Notes under the pieces: model-generated
Database searches by the model: none
What the model was told of the DNA's origin: nothing
What the model saw: only the letters and a program-made list of their open reading frames with translations
Made by a program: the position numbers and the translations under genes
Shown here: one piece after another, positions 33,587 to 43,418 of the stretch
How the letters are laid out: each line of letters begins with the position of its first letter
Position numbering within the stretch: position 1 is the first letter of the stretch
Assembly: GCF_030209445.1 (NCBI RefSeq)
Contig: NZ_JARVSD010000014.1
Span: 372,001-436,000, forward strand
Length of the DNA: 64,000 nt
Source: Promicromonospora sp. MEB111
GTDB lineage: Bacteria > Actinomycetota > Actinomycetes > Actinomycetales > Cellulomonadaceae
Reading direction: 5' to 3'

Positions 33587-34705
33587 ATGAACATCGGCGT
33601 TCCCACGGAGATCAAGAACAACGAGAGCCGGGTCGCGCTCACGCCCGCCGGTGCTCACGAGCTGGTCCGCCGTGGCCACGACGTGCTGGTGCAGGCCGGC
33701 GCCGGGCAGGGCTCGGGCTTCGACGACGACGCCTACCGGCTCGCCGGCGCCCGCACGGTCGCCGCCGCCGAGGAGGTCTGGGCCGAGGCCGATCTGCTCG
33801 TCAAGGTCAAGGAGCCGATCGAGCCCGAGTACGAGCTCATGCGCCCGGACCAGACCCTGTTCACCTACCTCCACCTCGCGGCGTCCGCGCCCTGCACCGA
33901 CGCGCTGCTCGCCGCCGGCACCACCGCCATCGCCTACGAGACGGTGCAGCTGCCCGACCGCTCGCTCCCGCTGCTGAGCCCCATGAGTGAGGTCGCCGGA
34001 CGCCTGTCCGCGCAGGTGGGTGCCTATCACCTGATGCGGCCGCACGGCGGCACGGGGGTGCTCATGGGCGGCGTGCCCGGCACGCCCCGGGCCAAGGTCG
34101 TGGTGATCGGCGGCGGCGTCGCGGGGGAGCACGCGGCCGCGAACGCGCTCGGCATGGGCGCCGACGTCACCGTGCTGGACGTGTCGCTGCCCGCGCTGCG
34201 CCGTATCGAGGCGCGGTTCGGCGGGGCCGTGGGCACCCGGGTGTCGACCACGTACGAGGTGGCCGACCAGGTCGCCGCCGCGGACCTGGTCATCGGGTCG
34301 GTCCTGATCCCCGGCGCCGCCGCGCCCAAGATCGTCACGGACGCCATGGTCAAGGTGATGAAGCCCGGCGCCGTCCTCGTCGACATCGCCATCGACCAGG
34401 GCGGCTGCTTCGAGCACTCGCACCCCACCACGCATGACGCCCCGACGTTCGCCGTGCACGACACCCTCTACTACTGCGTCGCGAACATGCCCGGAGCGGT
34501 GCCCGCGACGTCGACCCGCGCGCTGACCAACGCGACGCTGCCGTACGTGGTGGCACTTGCCGACCGGGGCTGGCGCGACGCGCTGCGGGCCGACGAGGCC
34601 CTGGCCCGCGGGCTGAGCACCCACGCCGGGCACATCACCAACGCGGGGGTGGCCGCGGCGTTCGGCGCCGAGGCGGTCCCGGTGGCCGAGATCCTGGGGG
34701 CGTGA
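33587..34705 (+). CDS. ald: Alanine dehydrogenase
   Basis: This 372-residue NAD enzyme interconverts alanine with pyruvate plus ammonia. The N-terminal block MNIGVPTEIKNNESRVALTPAG, KVKEPIEPEY and the NAD site VVVIGGGVAGEHAA are diagnostic, as is DIAIDQGGCFEHSHPTTHD. It is cytoplasmic. The ribosome site is weak (GAGG 17 bases upstream). Its stop overlaps the glycerate kinase start by four bases, suggesting joint expression, and a LysR gene is divergent. Confidence 0.96.
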   Translation: MNIGVPTEIKNNESRVALTPAGAHELVRRGHDVLVQAGAGQGSGFDDDAYRLAGARTVAAAEEVWAEADLLVKVKEPIEPEYELMRPDQTLFTYLHLAASAPCTDALLAAGTTAIAYETVQLPDRSLPLLSPMSEVAGRLSAQVGAYHLMRPHGGTGVLMGGVPGTPRAKVVVIGGGVAGEHAAANALGMGADVTVLDVSLPALRRIEARFGGAVGTRVSTTYEVADQVAAADLVIGSVLIPGAAAPKIVTDAMVKVMKPGAVLVDIAIDQGGCFEHSHPTTHDAPTFAVHDTLYYCVANMPGAVPATSTRALTNATLPYVVALADRGWRDALRADEALARGLSTHAGHITNAGVAAAFGAEAVPVAEILGA

Positions 34706-35883
34706 CGGCCGCGACGGCCTACGATCGGCGCGTGGAGCCGCTGCACATCGTCGTCTGCCCGGACTCGTTCAAGGGCAGCCTGTCCGCGTCCGAGGTCGCG
34801 TCCGCGATCGCCGACGGCGTCCTGGACGCCGCACCCGGCGCCGTCGTGACGCGCCTGCCCATGGCCGACGGCGGCGAGGGCACCCTCGACGCGCTGCTCG
34901 CCGTCTGGGGTGGCGCCGCGGAGGTCACCGCCACGGTGGACGCGATCGGGCGGCCGACGTCGGCCCGGTGGGCGGCCTCGCCCGACGGGCGCACCGCCGT
35001 GGTGGAGCTCGCCGAGGCCAGCGGCCTGCCCGGCGTCTCCGACGTGCCCCTGCAGCCGCTGCACGCGAGCACGCGCGGCACCGGCGACCTCGTCCGCGCC
35101 GCGCTCGACGCGGGCGTGGCCGAGATCCTGGTCTGCCTGGGCGGCTCCGCCTCGACGGATGGCGGCGCGGGCATCCTCACCGGCCTCGGCGTCCGGCTCC
35201 TCGACGCGGAGGGCGACCAGGTGCCCGACGGCGGCGAGGGGCTGGCCTCCGTCGCGTCCCTCGACCTGTCCGGGCTGCACCCGCGGGCGCGCGAGGTGCG
35301 CTGGCGGCTCGCCGTCGACGTCACCAACCCGCTGGTCGGCGAGCACGGCGCCGCCCGCGTGTTCGGCCCGCAGAAGGGCGCCCGGGACGGCGAGGCGGAG
35401 TTCCTCGACGCCGCCCTCGTCCACTGGGCCGACGTGCTGTGGCGGGCGACCGGGTCCGCCGTCGCGGGCCTGCCGGGCGCCGGCGCGGCCGGCGGCGTGC
35501 CCGCCGGGCTGGTCGCGGTGCTCGGCGCCGAGACCACCCCGGGCGCGGAGCTGGTCGCCGAGGCGGTCGGCCTGCCCGCCGCCCTCGCGGACGCCGACCT
35601 CGTGATCACGGGGGAGGGGTCCTTCGACTCGCAGTCGGTGGGCGGCAAGGTGGCCGACGGTGTCGCGCGCCTCGCCGCGGCGTCGCCCACCCGGCCGCCC
35701 GTCGTGGTGCTGGCCGGCCAGGTGCTGCTGCCGGAGGCGCAGGCCCGGGCCGCCGGGATCGCCGCCGCGTTCTCGATCGCGCCCGGCCCGGTCGGGCTGG
35801 ACGACCTGATCGCCCGCACCGCTCCCCGCCTGCGCGACCTCGCGGCCGCCGTCACCAGCCTGGTCCGCGCCGCCCGCGGCTAG
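34702..35883 (+). CDS. Glycerate kinase
   Basis: This enzyme of 393 residues phosphorylates glycerate. VVCPDSFKGSLSASEVA, the MADGGEGTLDALL block, CLGGSASTDGGAGIL and VITGEGSFDSQSVGGKV are the family motifs of the GarK/GlxK class, which usually makes 2-phosphoglycerate. The GTG at 34702 overlaps the ald stop codon (GTGA); a second GTG at 34732 would start nearer the conserved core. With ald it may return pyruvate- or serine-derived carbon to glycolysis, which is an inference. Confidence 0.9.
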   Translation: MTAATAYDRRVEPLHIVVCPDSFKGSLSASEVASAIADGVLDAAPGAVVTRLPMADGGEGTLDALLAVWGGAAEVTATVDAIGRPTSARWAASPDGRTAVVELAEASGLPGVSDVPLQPLHASTRGTGDLVRAALDAGVAEILVCLGGSASTDGGAGILTGLGVRLLDAEGDQVPDGGEGLASVASLDLSGLHPRAREVRWRLAVDVTNPLVGEHGAARVFGPQKGARDGEAEFLDAALVHWADVLWRATGSAVAGLPGAGAAGGVPAGLVAVLGAETTPGAELVAEAVGLPAALADADLVITGEGSFDSQSVGGKVADGVARLAAASPTRPPVVVLAGQVLLPEAQARAAGIAAAFSIAPGPVGLDDLIARTAPRLRDLAAAVTSLVRAARG

Positions 35884-35959
35884 CGGCGGCTGGCCCGGGG
35901 ACGGGCCGCCGATCCTGCGGGCAGCCGCCGACACGGACGGACCGTGGAAGGCGCCGGGC

Positions 35960-37252
35960 TCAGGTCAGCAGCTCGCCGGACCGAGCCGCCGGAGACACCC
36001 GGGCAGGGGACCGCCGGACCCGCAGCCAGACCGTCGCCCCCAGGGCCGCGACGACCTGCAGCGCACCGGTCACCACGAGCACCGGCCCGGCGCCGAACGC
36101 GCCGATGAGCGCCCCGCCCACGAGCAGCCCGGCCGAGGCGCCGCCCGCGTGCAGCACGGTCTCCGCGGTGAACGCCGTGCGGCGCGCGGCGCCCGTGGTG
36201 CGGTCCACGATCAGCGCGTTGAGCGCGGCGATGCCGAACGGCATGGCCAGGCCGCCCAGCGCGGACACCACGCCGACGGCGAGCAGGTTCGGCGCGGCCG
36301 CGGGCAGCGCCAGGTACGCCAGGCCGAACACCACCCACGACGTCACGATCGCCGGGATGCGGGGCACCCGGTGCACCACCAGGGGCACGATGAACGAGAC
36401 GCCGACGGTCGCGGCGCCGTACCCCGCCATCCCCGCCGCGATCAGCTCACCCGGTCGGTCCAGCTCGACACCGAGCAGGGCGAGGCCCAGCGCGAAGGCG
36501 AACCACGTGACGCCGCCGACGCCCGCGAGGCCGAGGCCGACGGCCAGCTCGGGGTTGCCGCGCAGCACCGCGCGCAGGGGAGGGGCCGGCTCGGCGGCGG
36601 CCTCGCCCGCCTGGGCTGCCTCACCCTCGCCCGGCGCGCCCCGGCTTTCCTCACCCGCGGGGCCCGCCTCGCCCGGGTGCGCCGCCGGGACCGTGAGCAT
36701 CGCGACGGCGGCCAGCGCGACCGCCGCGGCCTCCCACCACAGCAGCGGCTCGGCGCCCCAGGCGACCAGCAGCCAGGCCCCGAGCGCGGGCGCGAAGATC
36801 ATGGAGGCGCGGTGCGCCAGGTCCTGCCAGGCCAGCGCCCGGGCGCCCACACCGGGCTCGTTGCCGGGCAGCTCGGCCAGGTCCGCGGTCAGCGCCCGCT
36901 GCGCGGGCGAGAGCAGTGCCGACGTCGCGCCCGTGACCAGGCCGGTCGCGCACAGGACCACCGCGCCGACGCCCACGGTCGCCGCGGCGACGGGCACCAG
37001 GGCGAGCCCGAGCACCTGGACCGCGAGCAGCACGGCCAGCGCGCGTCCCGAGACCAGGTGCGCGCGCAGGCGCCGGCCCCACCACCCGGAGGTGAGCAGC
37101 GGCAGGCCGGCGAACCCGCCGACCAGGCCGGTGGTCCAGGCGTCGCCGGTCTGGTCGAGCGCGACCAGCGGCAGCGCGACGGCGGTGATGCGCTGGCCGG
37201 TCCAGGTGACGAACGTCGTGGCGGTCAGCGTGGCGAGGTGTGGGTGGCGCAC
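35960..37252 (-). CDS. MFS-family exporter
   Basis: This transporter of about 430 residues has 12 predicted helices in two halves. It begins VRHPHLATLTATTFVTWTGQRITAVALPLVAL, with a soluble loop rich in Gly, Glu and Ala between helices 6 and 7, and resembles drug- or enterobactin-type exporters. The GTG at 37252 is preferred because AGGA lies seven bases upstream; an ATG at 37303 in the same frame would nearly touch the divergent LysR gene. Its substrate is unknown. Confidence 0.8.
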   Translation of the reverse strand: MRHPHLATLTATTFVTWTGQRITAVALPLVALDQTGDAWTTGLVGGFAGLPLLTSGWWGRRLRAHLVSGRALAVLLAVQVLGLALVPVAAATVGVGAVVLCATGLVTGATSALLSPAQRALTADLAELPGNEPGVGARALAWQDLAHRASMIFAPALGAWLLVAWGAEPLLWWEAAAVALAAVAMLTVPAAHPGEAGPAGEESRGAPGEGEAAQAGEAAAEPAPPLRAVLRGNPELAVGLGLAGVGGVTWFAFALGLALLGVELDRPGELIAAGMAGYGAATVGVSFIVPLVVHRVPRIPAIVTSWVVFGLAYLALPAAAPNLLAVGVVSALGGLAMPFGIAALNALIVDRTTGAARRTAFTAETVLHAGGASAGLLVGGALIGAFGAGPVLVVTGALQVVAALGATVWLRVRRSPARVSPAARSGELLT

Positions 37253-37310
37253 GCTGCCATCCTGCGGCCGGCGCGGGGCGGCCGGTAGACGTCTGCCGGA
37301 CATGGCGAGC

Positions 37311-37327
37311 CATAGGCTGGCCCTATG
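37311..37327. promoter_or_regulatory. Inverted repeat over the LysR start codon
   Basis: CATAGG and CCTATG with a five-base spacer cover the start codon of the LysR gene at 37325. LysR proteins often bind near their own divergent promoters, so this may be an autoregulatory site for the exporter-LysR pair. Confidence 0.45.
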
Positions 37328-38203
37328 ACCTCATATCCCACGGTCGAGGACCTCCGGCTGGTCGACGCCGTCGCCCGGCACGGGTCGCTCGGCGCCGCGG
37401 CCCGCGAGCTGCTGGTGAGCCAGCCGTCGGCGAGCCAGCGGCTGGCCGCGCTGGAGCGGCGCGTGGGAACGAGCCTGTTCGACCGCGACACCACCGGCGC
37501 CCGGCCGACGGCGGCGGGGCGGGAGTTCTGCGATCAGGCCGCCCACGTCCTCGACCACCTGGGCACGATCGTCGAGCGCGCCCTGGCGGCAGCGCAGTCG
37601 CGCACCGTCTCCGTGGGCGCGTTCCCCAGCATCGCGGGCACGCTGTTCGCGGCGCTCGACGTACTGCTCGACGACGTGGTGGTGCAGCCGGAGGTGGACC
37701 ACGGCCCGCGGCTGCTGGAGTGGGTCGAGCGAGGCGCCCTCGACGCGGCGTTCACGGGCATCGCCAAGCAGGTCCCGATCGCGCGCGGTCTGGTGGTCAC
37801 CGAGGTGGGGCGGCACGATCTGGTCACGCTGCTGCCCGCCGGCGCCCCCGTGCCGGGATCCGGCCGGCGCCCGTACGAGGGGCAGACCGTCGTCTACTGC
37901 CCGCTCGACCTGACGGGCGACGTCCTGCACCGGCGGCTCACGGAGCTGGGCGCGCACGCGCGACCCGGTGCGACGGCGGAGGCCGCGGTCCGGACGGCGC
38001 GGGAGCGGCGGTGCGCCGCCGTCGTGCCCGACATGGTGGCCCGCTGGTACGCGGCCCCCGGCGACCGCACGGTGCCGGCGCCGTTCCGCGGGCGCGTCAC
38101 GCTGTCCATGGTGACGCGGAGCCCCGTGCCGCCGGCCCTCCTGGGCGCCCTCCCGGGGCTGCGCGAGCGGCTGCGGGAGGGGAACGCGCACGCCCGCGCC
38201 TGA
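37325..38203 (+). CDS. LysR-family regulator divergent from MFS exporter
   Basis: This 292-residue regulator has the helix-turn-helix ARHGSLGAAARELLVSQPSASQRLAALERRVGTSLFDRD followed by an effector domain with the pattern VSVGAFPSIAGTLFAALD. It is divergent from the MFS exporter, which it probably controls. The start codon sits inside a CATAGG/CCTATG inverted repeat. Confidence 0.9.
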   Translation: MTSYPTVEDLRLVDAVARHGSLGAAARELLVSQPSASQRLAALERRVGTSLFDRDTTGARPTAAGREFCDQAAHVLDHLGTIVERALAAAQSRTVSVGAFPSIAGTLFAALDVLLDDVVVQPEVDHGPRLLEWVERGALDAAFTGIAKQVPIARGLVVTEVGRHDLVTLLPAGAPVPGSGRRPYEGQTVVYCPLDLTGDVLHRRLTELGAHARPGATAEAAVRTARERRCAAVVPDMVARWYAAPGDRTVPAPFRGRVTLSMVTRSPVPPALLGALPGLRERLREGNAHARA

Positions 38204-38296
38204 GCGGGAGGTTCTGACAGGGCGTCGGTTCGATGTCACGTCCCGTTGGCGCCTCTCCGGTCGGTCCCGCGTGCCCGACGGTGGAAGGATGTGCGC

Positions 38297-39451
38297 ATGC
38301 CCGCGATTTCCCCCCAGCCTGCGGCGCACGACGCCGCGCCGTATGACGCCCTCCTGCTCTACTCCTTCGGTGGCCCGAACCAGCCCGAGGACGTGGTGCC
38401 GTTCCTGCGCAACGTCACCGCGGGCAAGGGCATCCCGGACGAGCGGCTCGAGGAGGTGGGCGAGCACTACTACGGGTTCGGCGGCAAGAGCCCCATCAAC
38501 GAGCAGAACCTCGCGCTGAAGGCGGCGCTCGAGGCCGAGCTCGCCGCCCGCGGCCTCGACCTCCCGGTCGTGTGGGGCAACCGCAACTGGGCGCCGTACA
38601 CGAACGACGCCGTCGACGAGCTGGAGGAGCTGGGTGCCAAGCGCGCCGTCGCGCTCGTGACCAGCGCCTACGCGTCCTACTCTGGCTGCCGCCAGTACCG
38701 CGAGGACCTCGCCGTCACGCTGGACAAGCGCGGCCAGCTCGGCGCCGAGGGGTCGACCGGGGTGCAGTTCGACAAGATCCGCCCCTACTTCAACCACCCG
38801 GGCTTCGTGCAGGCGAACGTCGACGCCGTCGTCGAGGCGTACGCCACGCTCGAGGCCGACGGCGGGTCCGGGGCGGCGGCGAGGCTCGTCTTCGTCACGC
38901 ACTCGATCCCGGACACCATGGAGGCGGCGTCGCGGATCTCGCACGCCACGTACTCCGAGCAGCACCTGGACCTGGCCGCGGTCGTCGCGGCGCGGGCCGC
39001 CGAGCGGCTCGGGCACGAGGTGCCGTGGGACCTGGCCTACTGCTCGCGCTCCGGCCCGCCCAGCCAGCCGTGGCTGGAGCCGGACGTCAACGACCACCTG
39101 GGGTCGCTCGCCGCCGACGGCGTCCGCGACGTGGTCCTGTCGCCGATCGGATTCATCTCCGACCACATGGAGGTCGCCTACGACCTCGACACCGAGGCGC
39201 TCGCCACGGCGAAGGACCTCGGCATCACCGCCGTGCGAGCCGGTACGGTCGGCGTGCGGGAACCGTTCGTGAGCGGCCTGGTGGACCTGCTGCTGGAGCG
39301 GGCCGCGCTGGCTCGTGGCGAGCAGGTCACCGAGGCGACCGAGGGGTCGCTCCCGGCCCTCCGCTCGGTCTGCGCGCCGGGCTGCTGCCTGCGCCGGGAC
39401 GGCGAGCCGAGCGGCGTCCCGGTCCTGTGCAGCACGGACCTGTACTCCTGA
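38297..39451 (+). CDS. cpfC: Coproporphyrin III ferrochelatase
   Basis: This 384-residue enzyme inserts iron into coproporphyrin III in the heme pathway of Gram-positive bacteria. [22 protein letters not shown] opens the domain; [10 protein letters not shown] holds the conserved metal-site histidine and [18 protein letters not shown] the second site. The tail [10 protein letters not shown]...VLCSTDL supplies cysteines for the [2Fe-2S] cluster seen in actinobacterial ferrochelatases. GGAAGG lies eight bases before the ATG. The next gene performs the last step. Confidence 0.95.
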   Translation: MPAISPQPAAHDAAPYDALLLYSFGGPNQPEDVVPFLRNVTAGKGIPDERLEEVGEHYYGFGGKSPINEQNLALKAALEAELAARGLDLPVVWGNRNWAPYTNDAVDELEELGAKRAVALVTSAYASYSGCRQYREDLAVTLDKRGQLGAEGSTGVQFDKIRPYFNHPGFVQANVDAVVEAYATLEADGGSGAAARLVFVTHSIPDTMEAASRISHATYSEQHLDLAAVVAARAAERLGHEVPWDLAYCSRSGPPSQPWLEPDVNDHLGSLAADGVRDVVLSPIGFISDHMEVAYDLDTEALATAKDLGITAVRAGTVGVREPFVSGLVDLLLERAALARGEQVTEATEGSLPALRSVCAPGCCLRRDGEPSGVPVLCSTDLYS

Positions 39452-39494
39452 GGTCCACGCGGTGCCCGCGACCGCCCATGACAGAGAGGCAGAC

Positions 39495-40244
39495 ATGAAC
39501 GACACGCACGTGCACGGGGACTCCGGGCACGAGATCGACACGACCGCGATCAACGAGGGCATCCGGTACACGATGTTCTCGGTCTTCTCGCTGACCGAGA
39601 CGCTCCCGGCGGACGAGAACGAGCGCAAGGCCGTCGTGGCCGACGCCGAGGCCGCCGTCGGCGGTGCCGTGGACCCGGCCGCCACCTCCGGCGACCTCGT
39701 GGTGCGCGGCTGGTACGACGTGGGCGGCCTGCGCTCCGACGCCGACCTCATGCTCTGGACCCACGGCCCGTCGATCGAGGCCGTGCAGGGCGCCTACCAG
39801 CGGCTCCGCGCGTCCGAGCTGGGCCGCTCCCTGGAGCCGGTGTGGTCGGTCGCCGCCCTGCACCGCCCGGCCGAGTTCAACCGCGGGCACGTGCCCGCGT
39901 TCCTCGCCGGCGAGGCGCCGCGCGACTACCTGTCCGTGTATCCGTTCGTCCGGTCCTACGACTGGTACCTGCTGCCCGACGAGGAGCGCCGCACCATGCT
40001 GCGCGACCACGGCATGGCGGCGGCCCCCTACAAGGACGTCCGGGCCAACACCGTCTCCGCGTTCGCGCTGGGTGACTACGAGTGGATCCTCGCGTTCGAG
40101 GCCGACGAGCTGCACCGCATCGTCGACCTCATGCGCGACCTGCGCGCGACCGAGGCCCGCCGGCACGTGCGCGAGGAGGTCCCGTTCTTCACGGGCCCGC
40201 GCACGCTCCTGGCCGACTGGGCGGACCGCCAGCCCCTGAGCTGA
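39495..40244 (+). CDS. chdC: Coproheme decarboxylase ChdC (HemQ)
   Basis: This 249-residue chlorite-dismutase-fold protein uses peroxide to decarboxylate coproheme to protoheme, finishing the pathway started by CpfC next door. Conserved blocks are [48 protein letters not shown] with the catalytic tyrosine region, and [12 protein letters not shown] near the heme histidine. It is 43 bp after cpfC, probably the same operon. The start ATG has GAGAGGC upstream. Confidence 0.95.
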   Translation: MNDTHVHGDSGHEIDTTAINEGIRYTMFSVFSLTETLPADENERKAVVADAEAAVGGAVDPAATSGDLVVRGWYDVGGLRSDADLMLWTHGPSIEAVQGAYQRLRASELGRSLEPVWSVAALHRPAEFNRGHVPAFLAGEAPRDYLSVYPFVRSYDWYLLPDEERRTMLRDHGMAAAPYKDVRANTVSAFALGDYEWILAFEADELHRIVDLMRDLRATEARRHVREEVPFFTGPRTLLADWADRQPLS

Positions 40245-40277
40245 CCCGGCCGGCCGGTTCGCCCCGGTCGACCTCCC

Positions 40278-40338
40278 CTTCGAGACCCACGTCTCGTCGC
40301 TCTCGACAGCCGGAAGCGCAGAAACGTGGGTCTCGAAG
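40278..40338. terminator. Hairpin between chdC and PrmC-like gene
   Basis: Perfect 15-bp arms CTTCGAGACCCACGT (40278-40292) and ACGTGGGTCTCGAAG (40324-40338) flank a 31-base loop. It lies between convergent genes. Confidence 0.75.
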
Positions 40339-40378
40339 TGCGTCTGGCAGCCCGACGGGCCGGGCCCGTCCCGGCGGG

Positions 40379-41260
40379 TCAGGCAGCCGGGCGGGTCCCG
40401 GCCAGGGCCGTCGCGCCCAGGTCGTCGTCCGTCAGGACCGTCGGCTTCAGGCCCGCCGCCTCCAGGTGGCCGACGGCGGCGCTCACCTGGGTCTCGCCCG
40501 TCTCGACGAGCAGGTGGCCGCCCGGGCGCAGCAACCCCGGGGCGACGTCGATCACGCGGCGCAGGATGACCAGGCCGTCGTCCCCGCCGTCGAGCGCGGT
40601 GTGCGGCTCGTGCTCGCGGGCCTCCGGCGGCATCATGCCGATCGCCTCGGTGGGCACGTAGGGCGCGTTCGCGACCAGGACGTCGACGCGGCCCCACACC
40701 TCGCGCGGGAGCGGATCCGCCAGGTCGCCGGAACAGGTGTGCGCGGTGAGCCGTCCGGTCCCCGCGGCGCGCGCGGCGAAGGACTCCGCGGCCAGCGCCT
40801 CCAGGTTCTCGTGCGCGCAGGCCACGGCCACGGGGTCGACGTCGGCGGCGTGCAGCTCGACGTCGTGCCCCGCCGCCAGGAGCCGGGCCGCGACCGCCCC
40901 GCCGAGCGCGCCGCAGCCGCAGCACAGGTCGACGACCAGGACGGGGCCGGCCGCCGCACCGGCCGCGGGGGTGCCGACGACGGCGTCGGACAGGGCGCGC
41001 GCCGTCGCCTCCCGGATCAGCAGCTCCGAGCGCTGCCGCGGGACGAAGACCCCGGGCGCCACCAGCCAGCGGCGGCCGTCGAGCTCGGCCCAGCCCACCA
41101 GGTGCTCCAGCGGCAGCCCGTCCACCCGCGCCGCCACGAGGGACTCCAGCCGGACGGGATCGGTCGTGCCGTCGGCCGTCGCGGCCTCGAGCAGGATCCG
41201 GGCCTCGTCCTCGGCGAACACGCAGCCGGCGGCGCGCAGGCGCGCGACAAGTTGTTCCAC
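40379..41260 (-). CDS. PrmC/HemK-like N5-glutamine methyltransferase paralogue
   Basis: This 293-residue protein has the HemK layout: an N-terminal helical region (VEQLVARLRAAGCVFAEDEAR), then FVPRQRSELLI, the SAM site VVDLCCGCGALGGAVAA, and a catalytic motif that reads VANAPYVPTE where true PrmC has NPPY. Actinobacterial paralogues of this type are annotated as putative N5-glutamine methyltransferases. Whether it modifies release factors is doubtful because of the altered motif. The GTG at 41260 has no strong ribosome site. Confidence 0.85.
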   Translation of the reverse strand: MEQLVARLRAAGCVFAEDEARILLEAATADGTTDPVRLESLVAARVDGLPLEHLVGWAELDGRRWLVAPGVFVPRQRSELLIREATARALSDAVVGTPAAGAAAGPVLVVDLCCGCGALGGAVAARLLAAGHDVELHAADVDPVAVACAHENLEALAAESFAARAAGTGRLTAHTCSGDLADPLPREVWGRVDVLVANAPYVPTEAIGMMPPEAREHEPHTALDGGDDGLVILRRVIDVAPGLLRPGGHLLVETGETQVSAAVGHLEAAGLKPTVLTDDDLGATALAGTRPAA

Positions 41261-41285
41261 GCCGCAAGCGTAGGTGAGCGTGTCA

Positions 41286-41317
41286 GACCCCCAGGTCACC
41301 GAAGTGACCTGGGGGTC
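41286..41317. terminator. Hairpin terminator after glutamate dehydrogenase
   Basis: Arms GACCCCCAGGTCAC and GTGACCTGGGGGTC close a CGAA loop, 27 bases past the glutamate dehydrogenase stop on the minus strand. It shares sequence with the hairpin at 60748-60789. Confidence 0.85.
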
Positions 41318-41344
41318 CGGCACGTTCACGGGCCGGAGGCCGGA

Positions 41345-42652
41345 TCAGGGGTACAGGCCCCGGATCTGGTGCGCCTCCGCGACGCGCTTGACGCCGATGA
41401 CCAGGGCGGCGTCGCGCAGGGACAGCGCCTCGCGCTGGGCCAGCGCCGACACCTCGGCGTACGCCGTGGTCATGCGGTGCTCGAGCTTGTCGGCGATCTC
41501 CTGCTCGGTCCACCAGTAGGTCTGGTTCGCCTGGACCCACTCGAAGTACGAGACGACCACGCCGCCCGCGTTCGCGAGGACGTCGGGGACGACCGTGATG
41601 CCGTTCTTGGCGAGCAGGGCGTCGCCGGCCTCCGTCGTCGGGCCGTTGGCGCCCTCGACCACCCAGCGGGCCTTGACGGCGCCCGCGGTGACCTCGTCGA
41701 GCACGCCCTCGATCGCAGCCGGGACCAGCACGTCGACGGGCAGCGCGAGCAGCTCGGCGTTGGTGACCGGGTCGGCCTCGTCGAACCCGACGACCGAGCC
41801 CGTGCGCCGCACGTGGTCCATGAGGCGCGGCACGTCGAGGCCCGCGTCGTTCCGGATGCCGCCGTACTGGTCGCTCACGGCGACGACACGCGAACCGCGC
41901 GCCGCGAAGATCTCCGCGGCGTGCGAGCCCACCTTGCCGAAGCCCTGGATGGCGACGGACACGTCGCTCAGGCCCACGCCCGCCTCGGCGAGCGCGGCGC
42001 CCGTGACGTGCACGATGCCCGCCGACGTCGCGGTGCCGCGGCCCAGCGAGCCGCCGACCGCCAGCGGCTTGCCGGTGACGACCGCGGGGATCGTGTACCC
42101 GCGGTTGACCGAGTAGGTGTCCATCACCCAGGCCATCGTCTGGGCGTCGGTGCCCATGTCGGGCGCCATGATGTCGGTGTCGGGGCCGATCATCGGCATG
42201 ATCTCCGACGTGTACCGCCGGGTCACGCGCTCCAGCTCGGCCTGCGAGTAACCGCGGGGGTCGATGGCGACGCCGCCCTTGGCGCCACCGTACGGCAGGT
42301 TGACCACCGCACACTTCCAGGTCATCCACATGGCCAGCGCCCGCACCTCGTCGACGTCGACGGAGGGGTGGTAGCGCAGGCCGCCCTTGCCCGGGCCGAG
42401 GCTCACGTTGTGCTGCACACGGAAGCCGTGGAACAGCACGGTCTCGCCCGTGTCCCGCCGCAGCGGCACCGCGACGTGGATCTCACGGCGCGGCGTCGCC
42501 AGCATGCGGTGCAGGCCCTCGTCGTAGCCGAGGATCTCGGCCGCGGTGGCGAGCTGCGCGTGGGCGGTCGCCAGCGCGGAGCCCTCCGCGGGTGCGTCGG
42601 ACGGGGCGAAGTTGGGCGGTGGGGTAGTGGTGGACGTCGTTGTCGTCGTCAC
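41345..42652 (-). CDS. gdhA: Glu/Leu/Phe/Val-type glutamate dehydrogenase
   Basis: This 435-residue enzyme interconverts glutamate with 2-oxoglutarate and ammonia. The substrate blocks GPGKGGLRYHPSVDVDEVRALAMWMTWKCAVV and LPYGGAKGGVAIDP contain the conserved lysines; VAIQGFGKVGSHAAEI is the nucleotide-binding motif and VLANAGGVVVSYFEWVQ ends the core. The first 25 residues are Thr/Pro-rich. GGAGGAC precedes the GTG. With ald and PutA nearby it gives this region several links between amino acids and central carbon. Confidence 0.92.
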   Translation of the reverse strand: MTTTTTSTTTPPPNFAPSDAPAEGSALATAHAQLATAAEILGYDEGLHRMLATPRREIHVAVPLRRDTGETVLFHGFRVQHNVSLGPGKGGLRYHPSVDVDEVRALAMWMTWKCAVVNLPYGGAKGGVAIDPRGYSQAELERVTRRYTSEIMPMIGPDTDIMAPDMGTDAQTMAWVMDTYSVNRGYTIPAVVTGKPLAVGGSLGRGTATSAGIVHVTGAALAEAGVGLSDVSVAIQGFGKVGSHAAEIFAARGSRVVAVSDQYGGIRNDAGLDVPRLMDHVRRTGSVVGFDEADPVTNAELLALPVDVLVPAAIEGVLDEVTAGAVKARWVVEGANGPTTEAGDALLAKNGITVVPDVLANAGGVVVSYFEWVQANQTYWWTEQEIADKLEHRMTTAYAEVSALAQREALSLRDAALVIGVKRVAEAHQIRGLYP

Positions 42653-42818
42653 GTGGGTCCTCCGGGGGAGAACGGCGCCGACCGCCTCGGGGCGGGGGCG
42701 CGGGTTGCGCGGCGCGGGGTTTGCGCCTCGGTCTCACCGTATCGCTTCGATGGGCGAATGTGCCCGGCCGTGGGGTGTCGGCCGGTGATTTTCCGGTGAT
42801 CGTGCCATTGCTTGGGAA

Positions 42819-43418
42819 TCAGCGTTCCGTCAGCCGCCAAGCGCCGGGGAGAAGGACGCCGGCGAGGGCGGCCTTGATGGCGTCGCCGACGAGGAAGACT
42901 CCCGCGCCGGCCACGAGTGCGGCGCCGGGCGCCATGCCCGTCGTCACGGCGAGCCACGGCACGCCGATCGCGTAGATCGTCGCGGTGCCGGCGGCGAACG
43001 CGAGCACCGTGCCGAGCACGCCGCGGTCCAGGCCGCGCCGGGCGAGGGCGCCCACCACGAAGCTGGCCACGACGAAGCCCACGACGTAGCCGCCGGACGC
43101 GCCGAGGATCACCTCGACGCCCGAGGCGCCGCCGGTGAACACGGGCAGGCCGACCACGCCGAGCGTCATGTAGAGCACCTGCGCGAGCACGCCGCGCACG
43201 GGGCCGATGGCCGCCGCGCCGAGGAGCACGGCGAAGGTCTGGCCGGTGACCGGGACGGGCAGGCCCGGGATCGGGATGCGCAGCTGTGCGGCGAGCGCGG
43301 TGAGCGCGGCGACGCCGAGCACGAGCGCGATGTCGCGCGCGACGGTGCCCGGAAGCAGGTCGGCCAGCACGCGGCGAGGGTTGGAGCGCGGGACCAGGGG
43401 GAACGCGATGGTCGTCAT
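42819..43418 (-). CDS. bioY: Biotin transporter substrate-binding protein BioY
   Basis: This 199-residue membrane protein is the biotin-binding S component of an ECF transporter. It has six predicted helices; PIPGLPVPVTGQTFAVLLGAA and PVFTGGASGVEVILGASGGYVVGF are the BioY signatures. The energy module genes (A, A', T) are not in the window, so it must share a module or work alone. The ATG at 43418 is chosen. No biotin operator was recognised upstream. Confidence 0.92.
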   Translation of the reverse strand: MTTIAFPLVPRSNPRRVLADLLPGTVARDIALVLGVAALTALAAQLRIPIPGLPVPVTGQTFAVLLGAAAIGPVRGVLAQVLYMTLGVVGLPVFTGGASGVEVILGASGGYVVGFVVASFVVGALARRGLDRGVLGTVLAFAAGTATIYAIGVPWLAVTTGMAPGAALVAGAGVFLVGDAIKAALAGVLLPGAWRLTER

